Shown piece by piece: positions 21,168-32,500 of a DNA stretch of 64,000 nucleotides. This stretch comes from Polytrichum commune. Taxonomy: Eukaryota; Streptophyta; Polytrichopsida; Polytrichales; Polytrichaceae. A program made the translations under genes and the position numbers. Position 1 is the first letter of the stretch. Every line of letters starts with the position of its first letter. The DNA lies in the NCBI GenBank assembly GCA_950295325.1, contig OX485807.1, positions 41,572,440 to 41,636,439 of the forward strand, in the 5' to 3' direction. The notes beneath the pieces are model-generated. The model did not search any database. It was not told the DNA's origin and saw nothing but the letters and a program-made list of their open reading frames with translations.

Positions 21168-22444
21168 TTAATGCTTGCGAACCCTTTCCATGCCAGGTGG
21201 GCAGGGTTCACCTTTCGTGTCCCCTCCTCCTGCAGCTCCTTTACTGGGACCACTTGTGAAGAACTTGTAACAGCCATAAAATAATGCTCCCCACCCTGCT
21301 AGCGACACGAACACAAACTGGAGAAAAGCAGATACATTGAGTATCAAATGATTTATTAGTACCCCTTCTGACCCCATAAAATTAAACATTGTACCAAGTT
21401 ATACAACCTTCACATTATTTCATCTATTCTCTAGAACATACAAGTTCTGATACAAAAATATCAGAATACAAGATAATACAAACAAGAAACCTGAATAAAT
21501 TCTGCTAAGAAATAGCATGCAAACATCTTACATGTTCCTCCTTCCACTTAGAGGGGCTTGTGGGATCCTGCCATATCGGCACTTTTGCAGGTCCATGAGC
21601 ATCTGTTATACATGTCATATGAACATGACATGACTCATTGAAGTTAGCCAAATTTAGGTATAGAATAAAGGTTGCAAATGAAGCTCCAGTTCATCTCTAA
21701 CATCCCACATAAGGTAAACGTGTGTTATTTGGATACATTTCTCTCTGCAACCCACTTCTCGTAGGATATGCAACACATGACTACTGCGAGCTAATTAGCA
21801 AATCCAATTCATTCCTGTAGCCATTTGCCTCATGATTTCCGGAGCTCTTATGAATCTTGTTCATTGTTAAAGTAAAGATCCTTCCACTCATTTAATTGGT
21901 CATACAGGTCCCACCCAATCATGTTGACAATTGAGCCTGGAATGGTTAATATATTTTGCGCACGTAGTTCAATCGCTTGTAAAAACATGTCTTTCTGATG
22001 TACGTCCTTAGATTCACTCAAATATCAAACATAGGTGTGCAGGTCATTGCTATGTTCGATTTGGGCACGCCTTACCTTACCAATCTTGACCTACAAAACT
22101 CACTCTTTTATATATAATTCACTGCATACAATACGTGCATGAATGCAAAGATTTTTCAAGAACTGGATCTTGAAGACGTCAGTGCATCATTCTACACACA
22201 TTTTCAGTTCATAATAAGGAGGAGTTTGATATCTCTCCACCTAACCTACCCGGGTCACAACCAATCCATCGATCACAACATGCACCCTTAATTACAATGT
22301 CATTTTTAATCTGATAGATTTCGAAGGAGGTGTTTCAGAATCTGAAGAATTACACATACCCGCCATGCTGCGTCTCCATGTAAGCTGGGATGGAGCACTA
22401 CGAAGAAGGCGGCTGGAAGCACCCAACTTTTGAAGCAGCGCCAT
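21168..22444 (-). CDS. Small mitochondrial membrane protein, three exons, 101 aa
   Basis: Exons on the minus strand: 22444-22360, 21602-21532 and 21317-21168. Both introns are GT-AG and phases match (85, 71 and 150 nt). The protein starts MALLQKLGASSRLLRSAP, an Arg/Ser-rich, acid-free leader typical of mitochondrial targeting, continues through a hydrophilic WQDPTSPSKWKEEH block, has one hydrophobic span (FVFVSLAGWGALFYGCYKFF) and ends in a Gly/Lys-rich tail. The frame stays open upstream to 22537, so a longer start is possible, but the presequence favours 22444. Size and layout fit a small accessory subunit of a respiratory complex such as complex I; I cannot name the family. A family T element fills part of the first intron. 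Confidence 0.7.
21710..22079 (+). mobile_element. Family T element in an intron
   Basis: Ends TAAGGTAAACG and, inverted, TAAGGTAAGGCG. It contains the complement of CATATGAGCTC-like, GGCTCAAT and GATCTAAG landmarks in family order. It lies within the first intron of the small mitochondrial protein gene. Confidence 0.75.
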
Positions 22445-23418
22445 GTTGTTGCTGTTCCCTTTCTCAAACTGCTTCGCTACCAAACTGGATGTCAGTTCTG
22501 CAACCTGCAGACACAACACCAACAGGCCTATCATCAAGATTTCTGCTCGATCTTTGTGATGTCAAACTTATGATTTAAACACTGCTACCATTGAAATCAT
22601 TGACATTTTGAGGTATCACCAAGAAGCAGCACCACAAGTTGCACCAAGAACTTCGATGGTTGGAATGGTCGACAAATAACAATGTCTGCAGTAACCAAAA
22701 ACTAAGAATCAAATTAAGGAAAAAAATGAAGGGTACCACGTGGCATCCTCCTTGATCCAAGACTCATGTACATTCAGGACAAGGGCAAAAAAATGAAAAG
22801 AAAAAAAGGAAAAAAAGAAGAAGAGGAGAAATGGCAATGTTTCTCAGAATAATCACCATGGACGCTCTGGAAACAAAAGAATAAAAATGGAGAAATATTG
22901 TTGCAGGTCTAGAAAATAGGAAACCAGTGTGACAGTGCACCAGTAATTCAAAGTACAATTCAATACAAAATGGTTTGCATATCCAGCAACAGAAGAACTT
23001 CAATGACACTGATCAATACTAAAGAATACTTCAAATTGCTCTACATTTAAACAGGCTCAAAGGATCATCAATCCATTATCCCACCCTACTCATAAACCCC
23101 AGACCTTGCCACCACAAGTTCCATATCTTGGCACATTAAGCACATTGGTACAACTTCCAAACAATTTAGCCAACATTGTGAGACCTCTCTTGCACATTCT
23201 CTTGTACAATGGCGAGTGAAAATGTTTACCTGACCTCAAGCAGCAGCAGCAGGAGCAGCCACAGGGAGAGAGATGGAAATTAGGGTTAAGAAATGATGGA
23301 GATTGAAACGAATAGCAAGATTGATGACAGTGGCTTTCGTGGGAATGTGAAGATCCATGGACACCATGCTGCATGCATGGCAGACTTGGTGTTCTTCCAT
23401 GTGGTCATAAAAATACGT

Positions 23419-23806
23419 TAAGGTAGATGTGTCTTAAATGGTTAGTTTTTCTTCAACATTCACTTCGAAATACGACTCCAAAGCAAGAATTTTAAATTCT
23501 GGTTGATGCACGAATGCAAATGGAGAAGCCAGGTTCAATAGCCGAGGAATTCGGAGCCTGTCCTGAATTGATTTGGAATTTTTGAAGGTTGAAGCTATGG
23601 AGTCATAACTCAGTCACATAGCCCGCCCTCCAATTAAGTTGATTATTGAGTCTAGAATGGTTAACAATTTTCGAGCATGTAGTTCAGTCTTTTTGAAATA
23701 GATACCTTTTTGGTGTCCATTCTTAGATCCACACCTAACCACTAACCACTGATCAAATGTACATGGGCTTTCAAGATAATTAACCGAATTAGGCATGTTT
23801 ATCTTA
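23419..23806 (+). mobile_element. Family T element
   Basis: Ends TAAGGTAGATGTGTCTTAA and GGCATGTTTATCTTA. Internal blocks GAATGGTTAAC, TCTTTTTGAAATAGAT, TTAGATCCACACCTAACCAC and ATTAGGCATG match the family. Confidence 0.7.
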
Positions 23807-24216
23807 TATGTATCATTGTAATGTGGAGATACGTAAAACCAATATTAAACCAACACTATCTATCACAATCATACAGTTGAAGTCCCCAAACATATCTTAT
23901 ACTATTTTCTTGGAGATTTTGGGCCATGTAATTGTGATAGCCATGTAAGTTTGCCAATCTATTATAAAGCCTTTATAGATTGGAAATAATCTTTTCAAGC
24001 AACTTAAGTTGGGATGAGTAAACCATAAACCTATAGGGTGTATATATATATATATATATGAAGAATTATAAATAATAGGTATGAGACAATCACTTAAAAA
24101 ATTTGAGAGACCTATATATTATTATCTGCTTTGCGTCTAGTGGTTCAAGTTTAAAATTGCCAATATTCAATAGCCAAGGTGCCTCATTACAATTAAAAGA
24201 TTGCAAGGGATTCTAA

Positions 24217-24420
24217 TTGCATAATGAGGGAGGGATCACCAAGTTGAACCCTCTAATAGTCATCACCATAGGTGTAAGAGGAGTTAGATACAACAAATCT
24301 ATGGAACAAATTAAAGACTTAAAACTTTCCCACATCACAAATCAGAAAACCAATGAGAAACATACACCAAACCACCAACAAATACCTAAATTATCATATC
24401 CTCAACAAAAAGAAAACTAG
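24217..24420 (+). pseudogene. Remnant of a LINE 3' coding end
   Basis: The translated phrase LNPLIVITIGVRG followed by IKDLK aligns with NPLITITTCVRG followed by IKDLE in the LINE tail at 47100-47470, and both are followed by Lys/Asn/Gln-rich sequence. A C tract at 24441 follows. No other LINE domain is present. I infer a severely truncated copy of the same LINE lineage. Confidence 0.5.
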
Positions 24421-24667
24421 ACAAATAAAAAAATCGAATGCCCCCCCCCCCCACCCCTCCCCTAACTAACTAAGTAACTAACATAATGATTAATGCAGTT
24501 AAGAACATGACATTCCAAATTAGAGCATGCACAATTGCATGCATCCTAGAGCAAATGGACTTGCACTCACATCCATGGCAACCACCAATGTTCTACATGT
24601 TTGTTTGTTTTTTTGTTTTTGATTCTGGCATCTTCTACATCCATCAAAGATTGGACTTGGTGTTTAC

Positions 24668-25021
24668 TAAGGTAGATGTGCCTAATTTAGATATTTTCCT
24701 TTATGCACCCACTTCTAGTCTTATGTGAAACACATACGTAATTAGTGCAAGATGATTAGAAAACCAAAATAGTGCCCATAGCCGTTTGCCTCATAATTTA
24801 TGGTTATTCATTTTCAAAGTGAAGATTCTCATGCTCATTAAGTGGGCATATAGGTTGACTATTAAGCCTAGAGTAGGTAGCATATTTTGAGCACGTAGTC
24901 AATTCTCTTTTAAACAAGTATCTTTATTTTAATGTTTATTCTTAGATCCACACCTAACTACATACCACTCAAATATAGGTGTTTGTATTATTGCTATGTT
25001 AAAATTAGCACGTCTCCCTTA
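24668..25021 (+). mobile_element. Family T element
   Basis: Ends TAAGGTAGATGTGCCTAA and, inverted, TTAAGGGAGACGTGC. Internal landmarks GAAGTGGGTG (complement), TTCAAAGTGAAGATTCTC and TTAGATCCACACCTAAC follow family order. Confidence 0.7.
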
Positions 25022-25274
25022 ATTGATGTTTGCAGAAGACCTTGATCACTTGCACTGAACTTAATATGGGGCTAAGGACTACAAATGCAACTCATTGGTT
25101 GAAGGAAGCAAAATCTCAATGATCAACATTGTCCACTTTGGGAGTGGCCCATGTGACCTAAGGAAGGTCAAATGAGGTTTGTGACTTTGAACATTTCTAT
25201 TAAAAGTTAGATATGCTTTCAATGTGATCTCAATGCCCTCTCAATGTCGTTATGCTCATGCGTAATCGCTATTG

Positions 25275-25612
25275 TGCACTCTAAACTCCGTAATATCAAC
25301 CTCCTTAATGTCACTCCTTCTCTTATATCATGAATCCCTAGGGAAGGAATGCTCACAGAGTAAATCTCACTCCTTGTTGTCACGTTTGACATTAAAATAA
25401 ATCACCAAAGAATTCAAACCACTCGCTCGCAAGCATCATGTTGTCATCATTGTAATTATTGACATCATTACAATATTGACTTTGCATTATTCCATAATGT
25501 AACATGCTAAGCTAATTCTCTTTTATCACATCCATGTTAACACTGCATAACTCCTTAATATCTCATGCACTTTGGTTGTGACAAGCATGATATTATGGAG
25601 TTTAGAGTGTCC
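25275..25612. mobile_element. Foldback miniature element candidate
   Basis: CACTCTAAACTCCGTAATAT near 25276 is mirrored by GATATTATGGAGTTTAGAGT near 25590, about 300 bp apart, and the interior contains further inverted phrases around TCCTTAATAT. No coding sequence. Element limits and target duplication are not established. Confidence 0.5.
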
Positions 25613-26002
25613 TTCATCCAAATAAAATATGGAATAATGTTCTTGGGTTATGTAAGGGACATGGTGCTCAAAGTGTCTACGATAGGCACTTCAATCTACC
25701 TCAGGCCATAACTTTAGGCTTTACGAGTCAAATGAAAATTCGATGCCCTAGACCACGGTGACAAGCACCTCCTCGGTAACAGGCCACCTACCTTACCGTG
25801 AGCTTACCCCTATCTCCACACCTCATCCGGAAGCTCTTGCTGTCGCTCTTCCTCCGAGAAATCTCACTCGCAGCGATGGAAACCGCCACCGTAATTCGCA
25901 CCAACGGACCCCCCGATTTCACAACCGTCGCCGCCTCCTGGGCTACTCACATGCCACACTGAATGAACAACACATCGAGCAATCTGACGTGCGGGACGGG
26001 CG

Positions 26003-29000
26003 ATGACGGGGGCTCTCGCAGGCCTGCTGGCGGCAGTCTCCGTGCCTGCTGCCAACAGCTTCTTGAGCGGACTCGATGAGAAGCTGACAATCAAGGCGTG
26101 CTTCAAGCATTTCAATTTGGGAATTGGGTCGCTGCTCACGGGGCGATTGGAAGCGAGTCACGGTGGTGACAATGCGATTGGTAGCCGCCGTAACAGCAAC
26201 CGCGCGGTGGCGGCCTCCTTCGGCCGGAGCTCGGGCGGTCGGTACCAGCCTGCCAAAATTTATGCGAGAGACAGGGTTGTAGATTTTGGGAAAAACAAGG
26301 GGAGCATGCTGGGCACTCTTTCTTCTAGGTTTGTTTGTTGACCTGGGCTCTTCGCCTTCATTTTTTCTTTTCGCCCTTTTTGTGTTCTTGTTTTGTGAAT
26401 GTGAACGTGAAACTACATCATGCAATTATACGCTTTCTTCTCTTCAGTGTGGGTCTCATTATTTCAAAAACAATTCGCACTGAAGCAATCATCTTGTGAT
26501 GCCCACCATGTATCTTTATGCGATCGGTATTACAATCTTGATACTGGTCGGGTAGGTCCTTCATACCTAGGTAATATCACCCAAATATTATATGGTGTTA
26601 AGATGGCACTGACATAAACAATGACTCGGGTATACAAAGACTCTCATCTTGCGATACCCACCAAGGAGCAATATGTGACTGGTACTGATGTGTCACACAT
26701 CCCAACATTGGTTGAGACCATGCATAATGTGGCACAGTGGGTTGTTGGACCAGCTTTTGCCTTGCATTCATCGTTAAGATGCTTTCAAGGTGCATGGTTT
26801 TGGAGCACATAATTGGATGGGATAATGTTCAAGGGTTTATATCCTAAACACAAGCCCTGCAATGTGGCGCAGCGACCTAAGTTGATGGTATTTTATTTTT
26901 TTATACCATTGGGGTCTGTATACCATTCAAGAACCCTCATACCTAGGTGAAAACACCCTAATGTCAATGTGGTATGAGGATGGCACTAACCCAAATAATG
27001 GCTTGGTACACGCCTCTGTCCAAACTGGTGGGGTGTCGGTCTTCTTTAGCAATTCGGTCAAAGGCATAGCAATGACGGAATACCTTGCAATACCAATATG
27101 TGACTAGTATTGCAATTTTGATACCTGTCGGGTAGGTTTTTTGATACCATTGTGACACATTCACCTTTATGCCAGTCCAACATTGGTTGAGACCATGCAT
27201 TGACCTCCACTTCAACAGAATGTGGCACAATGCATTGTTGGACCACCATTTGCCTGCATTCATCATTAAGGTGCTTTGAAGGTCCATGGTTTTGGAGAAG
27301 AATTGGATGGGATGTTGTTCAAGGGTTCTATATTGTTAACACAAACCCTGTAGTTTGCCACAGCTACCTAAAGTGTTTCTATACTATAGGCTCTGTATAC
27401 CATTCAAGAACCTCAATACCTAGTTGAAAATACTCTAATATCAAAATGGGATGAGGATGGCATCAACTCAAATAATGGCTTGGGTATACAAAGACTCTCT
27501 CGTCTTGCAATACCCACCATGTATCCGTTTGTGACTAGTATTGCAATTTTGTTATCTGTCAGGTAGGTTCTTTGATACCATTGTGATGCATTCACCTTTA
27601 TACCAGTCCAACATTATCTGAGACCATGGATTGAGCTCCACTTCAACATAATGTGACACAATGCATTGTCAAATCACCATTTGCTTGCAGACATTGTTAG
27701 CCTGCCTTCAAGGTTTATGGTTTTGGAGTGTAATTGGATGGGATGTTCAGGGTTTTGTTTATATTTATATTAAAACAAGCCCTGCAATGTGGCACAGATA
27801 CCTAAAGTGGATGGTGAAGAATCTGAAAGGGGGGATGCTTGAGGACTGGGTAGAGTACGCCCAAGAAGTGTTGGACGACCCTTTGTACAGGGACAGAATT
27901 GAGTGGGAGAAAGTGGAGAAGCTTCTAGTAGAGTCTCATGACCTTGCCAAGTTCTCCAATAACAGAGATGCCCTTGCGCCCGCACGCATGTATGGCTGGG
28001 ATTTGGACAATGACGCTGCTTGGAGTAAAGTGAATTTCTCATTACTTGGAACAAGCAAAGGAGGTCAAATTCCAAGGGTGCCAATTGACCAAGAACCTAA
28101 GCCGAAGCCAGTAACACCAAGGAAATCAAAGGTTAGTGCTTTTTCCTCTAGAAACTGTGAGTGAAACTTCGAAGGTGGAATCAATGTGCTTGGCGAGTAA
28201 GGGCACATTACAGTGTGGCCAAGGGCCGTGACCATGAAACTATGAGGGCCCTTGAAACTCATCCGAAGTCCTTACCATGGAAAATTGAAATTGAGTTCTA
28301 TGTGGTAACGAGCCTTCAAGTGTAGTGGTAAAGACATACGTGGCCAGGCTCTTACATATGCTATTTGAATATCATCCTAGTATTCAGTAGGGCCTATTCA
28401 CACAATAAGTCATAATTCACAAAATCCAGTAAACCATGAAACATTATCCATTGCACACCATGTAGAACTCCCTGTTGGTTTGTTCATCCATTCAAACTTC
28501 CTTGGTCCCTTACACACTCAAGCTCTAGTGGATAGTGAAGTGGGACAGTCTCGGCATTTTCCTCCAGTGAGAGATTGTAGATTTCAATGGTCATGGGCTC
28601 TTGAGCTCTAGTGTAAGTTTCCTTGGGAGGCCTTTCTTTTGTTTACAGACCATAGGTAGACTTGATCCATATTTGACCTAATCAGAGAGCGAAGTCCTTT
28701 GAGGATATGATATAAACTTTAACAGGTGGGTTTTAAACAGAAAAATTATAGAGAACATTGTTGCTGTGCAGCAGGGTTCTTGTTTTGGTAATCAAGAAAG
28801 GCCTAATTGTGTTGCATAACTGTCCCTGTGCATGCACCCTGATTTTGAAGTTAGATCGGTGTTAATCCAACATAGCAACAATTTGGACACCTATATTTGA
28901 GTGGTATGTGGCCAGGTGTGGATCTTAGAACTGACACCAAAAGGAGATTGGACTATGTGCTCAAAACTTATTAACCATTCTAGGCTCAAGAGCCAACATA

Positions 29001-29569
29001 ATTGGAGGGGGGGGGAACACATGACAGTTAACTAGCACAAGAATCTTCTTGCAATAATGAATAATATATTCATATGAGCTCCAAAATTATGAGGAAAATG
29101 GCTACGGTAATGATTTGGACTTGCTAATCGTCTCACACTAATTGCGTGTCCTACTACGAGAAGTGGGTGCAGGGAGAAAAGTGTTCAATCAACGCCCACT
29201 TACCTTAGATGCACTCTTTCCATCTGATCCTATGGGATTTCTCACCTTGAAGATGTAAAGAATTTGACAGTAAACAGAAGTAGGTTCTGGTATATGTACA
29301 TGAATAATGTGCTCAAATCTTATTACAGTGTGTGTGGCTTGAATCAGTTGAGTACAAGAACACCGGCTCCCATTGCAGAGGGCCAAACCTCATCAGGAAG
29401 TTTGCGAGACGAACTCAATCGAAGAAGACAACAGAGGAGAGAGAGACTAAGTGCACAACGAGATTCCTTAATGGGAAGCAAGGCAATGGAGAAGCAGAAA
29501 GTTGAAAGCCGATTCCCTGGACGTGAAGGTCTACTCAATAAATTACAGGAAAACAGGCCCCAAAATTAG
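26003..29569 (+). CDS. Unrecognised three-exon protein, 293 aa
   Basis: Exons 26003-26328, 27798-28131 and 29348-29569 have GT-AG junctions and join in phase. The start is the first ATG after an in-frame TGA just upstream. Residues 1-109 are Ala/Ser/Gly/Arg-rich and could include an organelle transit peptide. Residues about 109-220 look like a compact domain: a WVEYAQEVLDDPLYRDRIEW helix, then KVEKLLVESHDLAKFSNNRD, then MYGWDLDNDAAWSKV and LLGTSKGG. A Pro/Lys linker leads to a basic, probably coiled C-terminus (ELNRRRQQRRERLSAQRD) ending KLQENRPQN. I do not recognise the family and assign no function. The conserved look of exon 2 and clean splicing support a real gene. Intron 1 contains a three-copy tandem repeat and intron 2 a family T element. 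Confidence 0.75.
26500..27812. repeat. Three-copy intronic tandem repeat reaching the 3' splice site
   Basis: Units of roughly 400-480 bp start near 26500, 26936 and 27416. Shared blocks in order: GGGTATACAAAGACTCTC, CCAACATTGGTTGAGACCATG, CAATGCATTGT, ATGGTTTTGGAG, AATTGGATGGGAT and AA.CCCTG.A.T.TG. The last unit runs through the true acceptor and the first bases of exon 2 (GTGGCACAGATACCTAAAG at about 27789). The same segment appears earlier as GTGGCGCAGCGACCTAAG (about 26863) and TTTGCCACAGCTACCTAAAG (about 27354), two decoy acceptors. Confidence 0.8.
28866..29207 (-). mobile_element. Family T element in an intron
   Basis: Carries GAGTGGTATGTGGCCAGG, GGTGTGGATCTTAGAAC, ATTGGACTATGTGCTC, AACCATTCTAGGCTCAA, CATATGAGCTCC and ends CCCACTTACCTTA. 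A G tract interrupts the middle. It occupies the second intron of the unrecognised gene. Confidence 0.75.
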
Positions 29570-31422
29570 GTTAATCTGAATAGTCTCTTAGAAATATGTT
29601 GTGCAATTTTGCTTCAGCTATTTGGCCATTACAGTTGGTGTCTGCAACGATTCTTTTTTAATGTTACTCTTCCTAGAACATACACATTAAACCTTTTGTG
29701 GTTTGAACATTCTGCCATCCTTTTCCAAGATCATTAGGAAATTTTAAGCTGAGAATCATTGGACATTCCTTCTGAAAATTAACTTTGGAACTTTCGGATG
29801 ACTACCAATTTATTTGACAAGGTTGGTCTCCAATCAACTGTTTTGTACTCAAAACTATGTACATCAAATATGTACTGGCTGCCAATTGTTTTTTGCAAAA
29901 TTAGGATTTCCTAGACCCCAAGAGATTAACAAGAAAACGGTAGAACCGTGAGGCTCTGTCCTTTATTATGAAAGACTATAATTGTAGTTGTCCACTTTGC
30001 TCATGCCAATTCATGGCTATTCACCATACCAAACCTTTCTTGGATTTTGTGCACCTTCTTCTCGAATACAAGTCAAGGATTGAAGCTACTCATTTATCAC
30101 CCAAAAATTTTAAAATAAATAATCAAGAACTACCGAAATAACTATAGTTAACCAGATTTCTTTCAATGCATTTTAGGGAGCACTTATATATATATCTAGT
30201 TGGGTTCTCACTGATCAATACGAGTGATTATCAAACATTATCCATTTATGAACATGTAGGATTCATGTCACATTCATGTCACTTTCTCATTCATTTTCTG
30301 ACATGCTCACCCATGGTCACTTTTATTTTAGGCGACCTTGTATAGGATGAAGTGGGACTGCCACCCATTTCTCCACCAATGATAGATTTTAGAAGGTGAT
30401 GGTGATGGTCACTGGTCACTGGTGTAAACTAGTCCAGAGGGAAAGAAAAGAAAAAGTGGAGAAACTACTGAGGAAACTAAAGAACTTCAAATAGATTGAT
30501 TTGTATGTCACATCTTTACAATTTGATAGAGTTGGTGAGGAGCACGGCCCATTAGTTTTCTGGTACTACAAGCTATGCCAGAGTTAAATGTGGGTGGACC
30601 CCAACTATACTTAGTAAGGGTGACCATGTCTTACTTCAATAAAGTTTAATTTTTAGTCCTTTCATTTTATTTTATTTTCAATAAAAGCACTACAACTTGT
30701 CTAAGTCCACTTTAGACTATGACACATGATCAAAGCTTTTAAAATTTGATGTGGATTTCTCTTGGTTGTGGTCTTTAGACCACCAACCATAACCACAAAA
30801 AATTATAAATCATTTTTTTTTTGCAATCATTGGTCACATATGTAAAATGGCCCTCAGTTCTTCTCTCACACTTGGAATTGTAATGCACTACATCACCCAT
30901 GAACAAATTAATTGCAATTATAGGCATTGTTGTTGTTGTTGTTGTTGTTACTACTACTACTACTACTACTACTACTATGATAGGTGTGATCACTTTTGAA
31001 ATAATTTAAAAGCATGCACCTAAAGCAAATACACACTTACATATTTGTGTATGGTAAGGCCCAAATTGGTCCTCTTAGGATGTATTATAGGTCTGGTCCA
31101 AGAAACTTGGGGTCCAAAACACCCCTTCATAGACCTTACTCCAAACTTAACATTGGACCTAAGCTTGAAGATTGACTTCTCTTACTAGGAGGATTATTTT
31201 CTTGGATTGATTGATGCAAAAGTGATGCCACATTAACACCACTTCATTCTTTCATACTTTGGATTTGGCTGTTAATGTAAACTCCTTGTGTCCAATTTTT
31301 TCTCCTCCCCAATAGGACTGCTCGATTTTAGAGCATCTTTGCTCTTTGACTATAGTGCAAACCCACCTCTAGATGCTTAAGGGTTAAGGTGGCCCACTAC
31401 TAGAAGCAAAGGTGAACAAGGG
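29570..31422. other. Spacer without supported gene
   Basis: 3' flank of the unrecognised gene, then noncoding sequence. It includes a dispersed repeat (29929-30198) and a compound microsatellite of GTT and ACT units at about 30927-30976, whose translation gives Val/Thr runs only. No gene seen. Confidence 0.5.
29929..30198 (-). repeat. Dispersed repeat U, copy 1 (inverted)
   Basis: Reverse complement of 57541-57816 over about 270 bp, with long shared blocks such as GGTAGAACCGTGAGGCTCTG, TTCTTGGATTTTGTGCACC, AGGATTGAAGCTACTCATTT and TGCATTTTAGGGAGCACTT. One edge is a TA microsatellite. Noncoding and likely transposon-derived, class unknown. Confidence 0.8.
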
Positions 31423-31917
31423 AAGCATACCTAATTTGATTGCTTATCTAATCGGACAACTATATTTGAGTGGTGTGTAAATTAGGTGTGGATCTAAGAA
31501 TAGACATCAAAAACATAAGTTTGAAAGAGATTGAAATGCAGGCTCAATATCTATTGACTACCGTAGGTTCATAGCTGGTCTGACACTAAATAATTCAAAA
31601 AAAAAAGTCGATTTTTTTTGGAAATTATCACTTAATGTTGTTGAAATTCTTTGAAATCAAAGTCAACATATGACGAACTAAATTATAAATACACAAATTT
31701 ATGTTCTTGATGCCGTAATAAATTAAAAGGCACCAAGTCACATCAAAAGGTACTTTGCACTTGTGAAGCACATTCCACACTAAAAACAAATGTAACAGCC
31801 TGGTCACAAACGAATCTGTAAGAGCTTCTCTATTTTTAGCTTAAGTGCCTCGGAATCACAGCACAAAACTAAAGAACGCCTCGAAATCAGGGGAGCCTCG
31901 GCTGTGAGAGCTGAGGA

Positions 31918-32066
31918 ATCTCGCAGCTCGTCCTCCAAAGCTCGATCCTCCTCCTCCTCCGCAGCTCAATCCTCCTCCTCCTCCGCAGCTCTTCGATCCT
32001 CCTCCTCCTCAGCTCGATCCTCCTCCGCCGCAGCAGCTCAATCCTCCTCCTCCGCAGCAGCTTGAT
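31918..32066. repeat. TCC-rich minisatellite inside the transposon
   Basis: About seven imperfect copies of a unit like CAGCTCGATCCTCCTCCTCC. On the minus strand this gives an open frame with repeated ELRRRRRI-like units (31887-32141), which is explained by the repeat and not evidence of a protein. Confidence 0.75.
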
Positions 32067-32500
32067 CTCGCAACCATGTACACCTGGGGTAGTACTCCGA
32101 AGTGCCGCAGATGGTAATGAATCTACGGAGGAAGGTTGCACTAACTCAGTGATTATTGCTTCATCTGGCTAACCTGGCTAAACTTGGACTCTACAGATTC
32201 TAGGTCGCACTTGGGGATGTGGTCTGAGTAGTACCACCGAGGTTGTATGTGGTTACAATACTTTGTGTGAAATTTGTAGGAGATGAAATTGCTACAGATT
32301 TAGGTAAACTTGGAGAGGCTAAAGATTGTTGTGGTTGCGATGGTGGAGGAGGAATTATTGTTGATGCGGGGGTTCAGATGTGGTGGTGGGGATTCGGCCA
32401 TCTGGGATATGAAGTTTGGCCCTGGAATGTGTTCGTTAGGGTTTGCACAACCTTTGCACAGCAAAAACATCATCAATGCAATCAGTCCCAAAATATTACA

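Larger units (their letters stand above)
22445..26002. other. Spacer with mobile-element remnants
   Basis: Between the minus-strand mitochondrial gene and the plus-strand gene at 26003. It holds two family T elements, a LINE tail remnant, a foldback candidate, a TA microsatellite near 24039-24060 and a C tract near 24441-24455. The Cys/His-rich frame 23090-23374 (minus) has no supporting motif and no splice link to the gene at 22444. The 5' leader of that gene may begin somewhere in 22445-23400. Confidence 0.45.

Noticed and set aside
23090-23374. 94-codon Cys/His-rich frame on the minus strand
   Set aside because: No regular zinc-finger spacing and no splice link to the downstream exons; could be part of a 5' leader.
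25943-26425. 160-codon frame opposite exon 1 of the unrecognised gene
   Set aside because: Antisense shadow of a GC-rich exon; basic and repetitive, with no motif.
31887-32141. Arg-rich 84-codon frame on the minus strand
   Set aside because: Produced entirely by the TCC minisatellite; no start context or homology.
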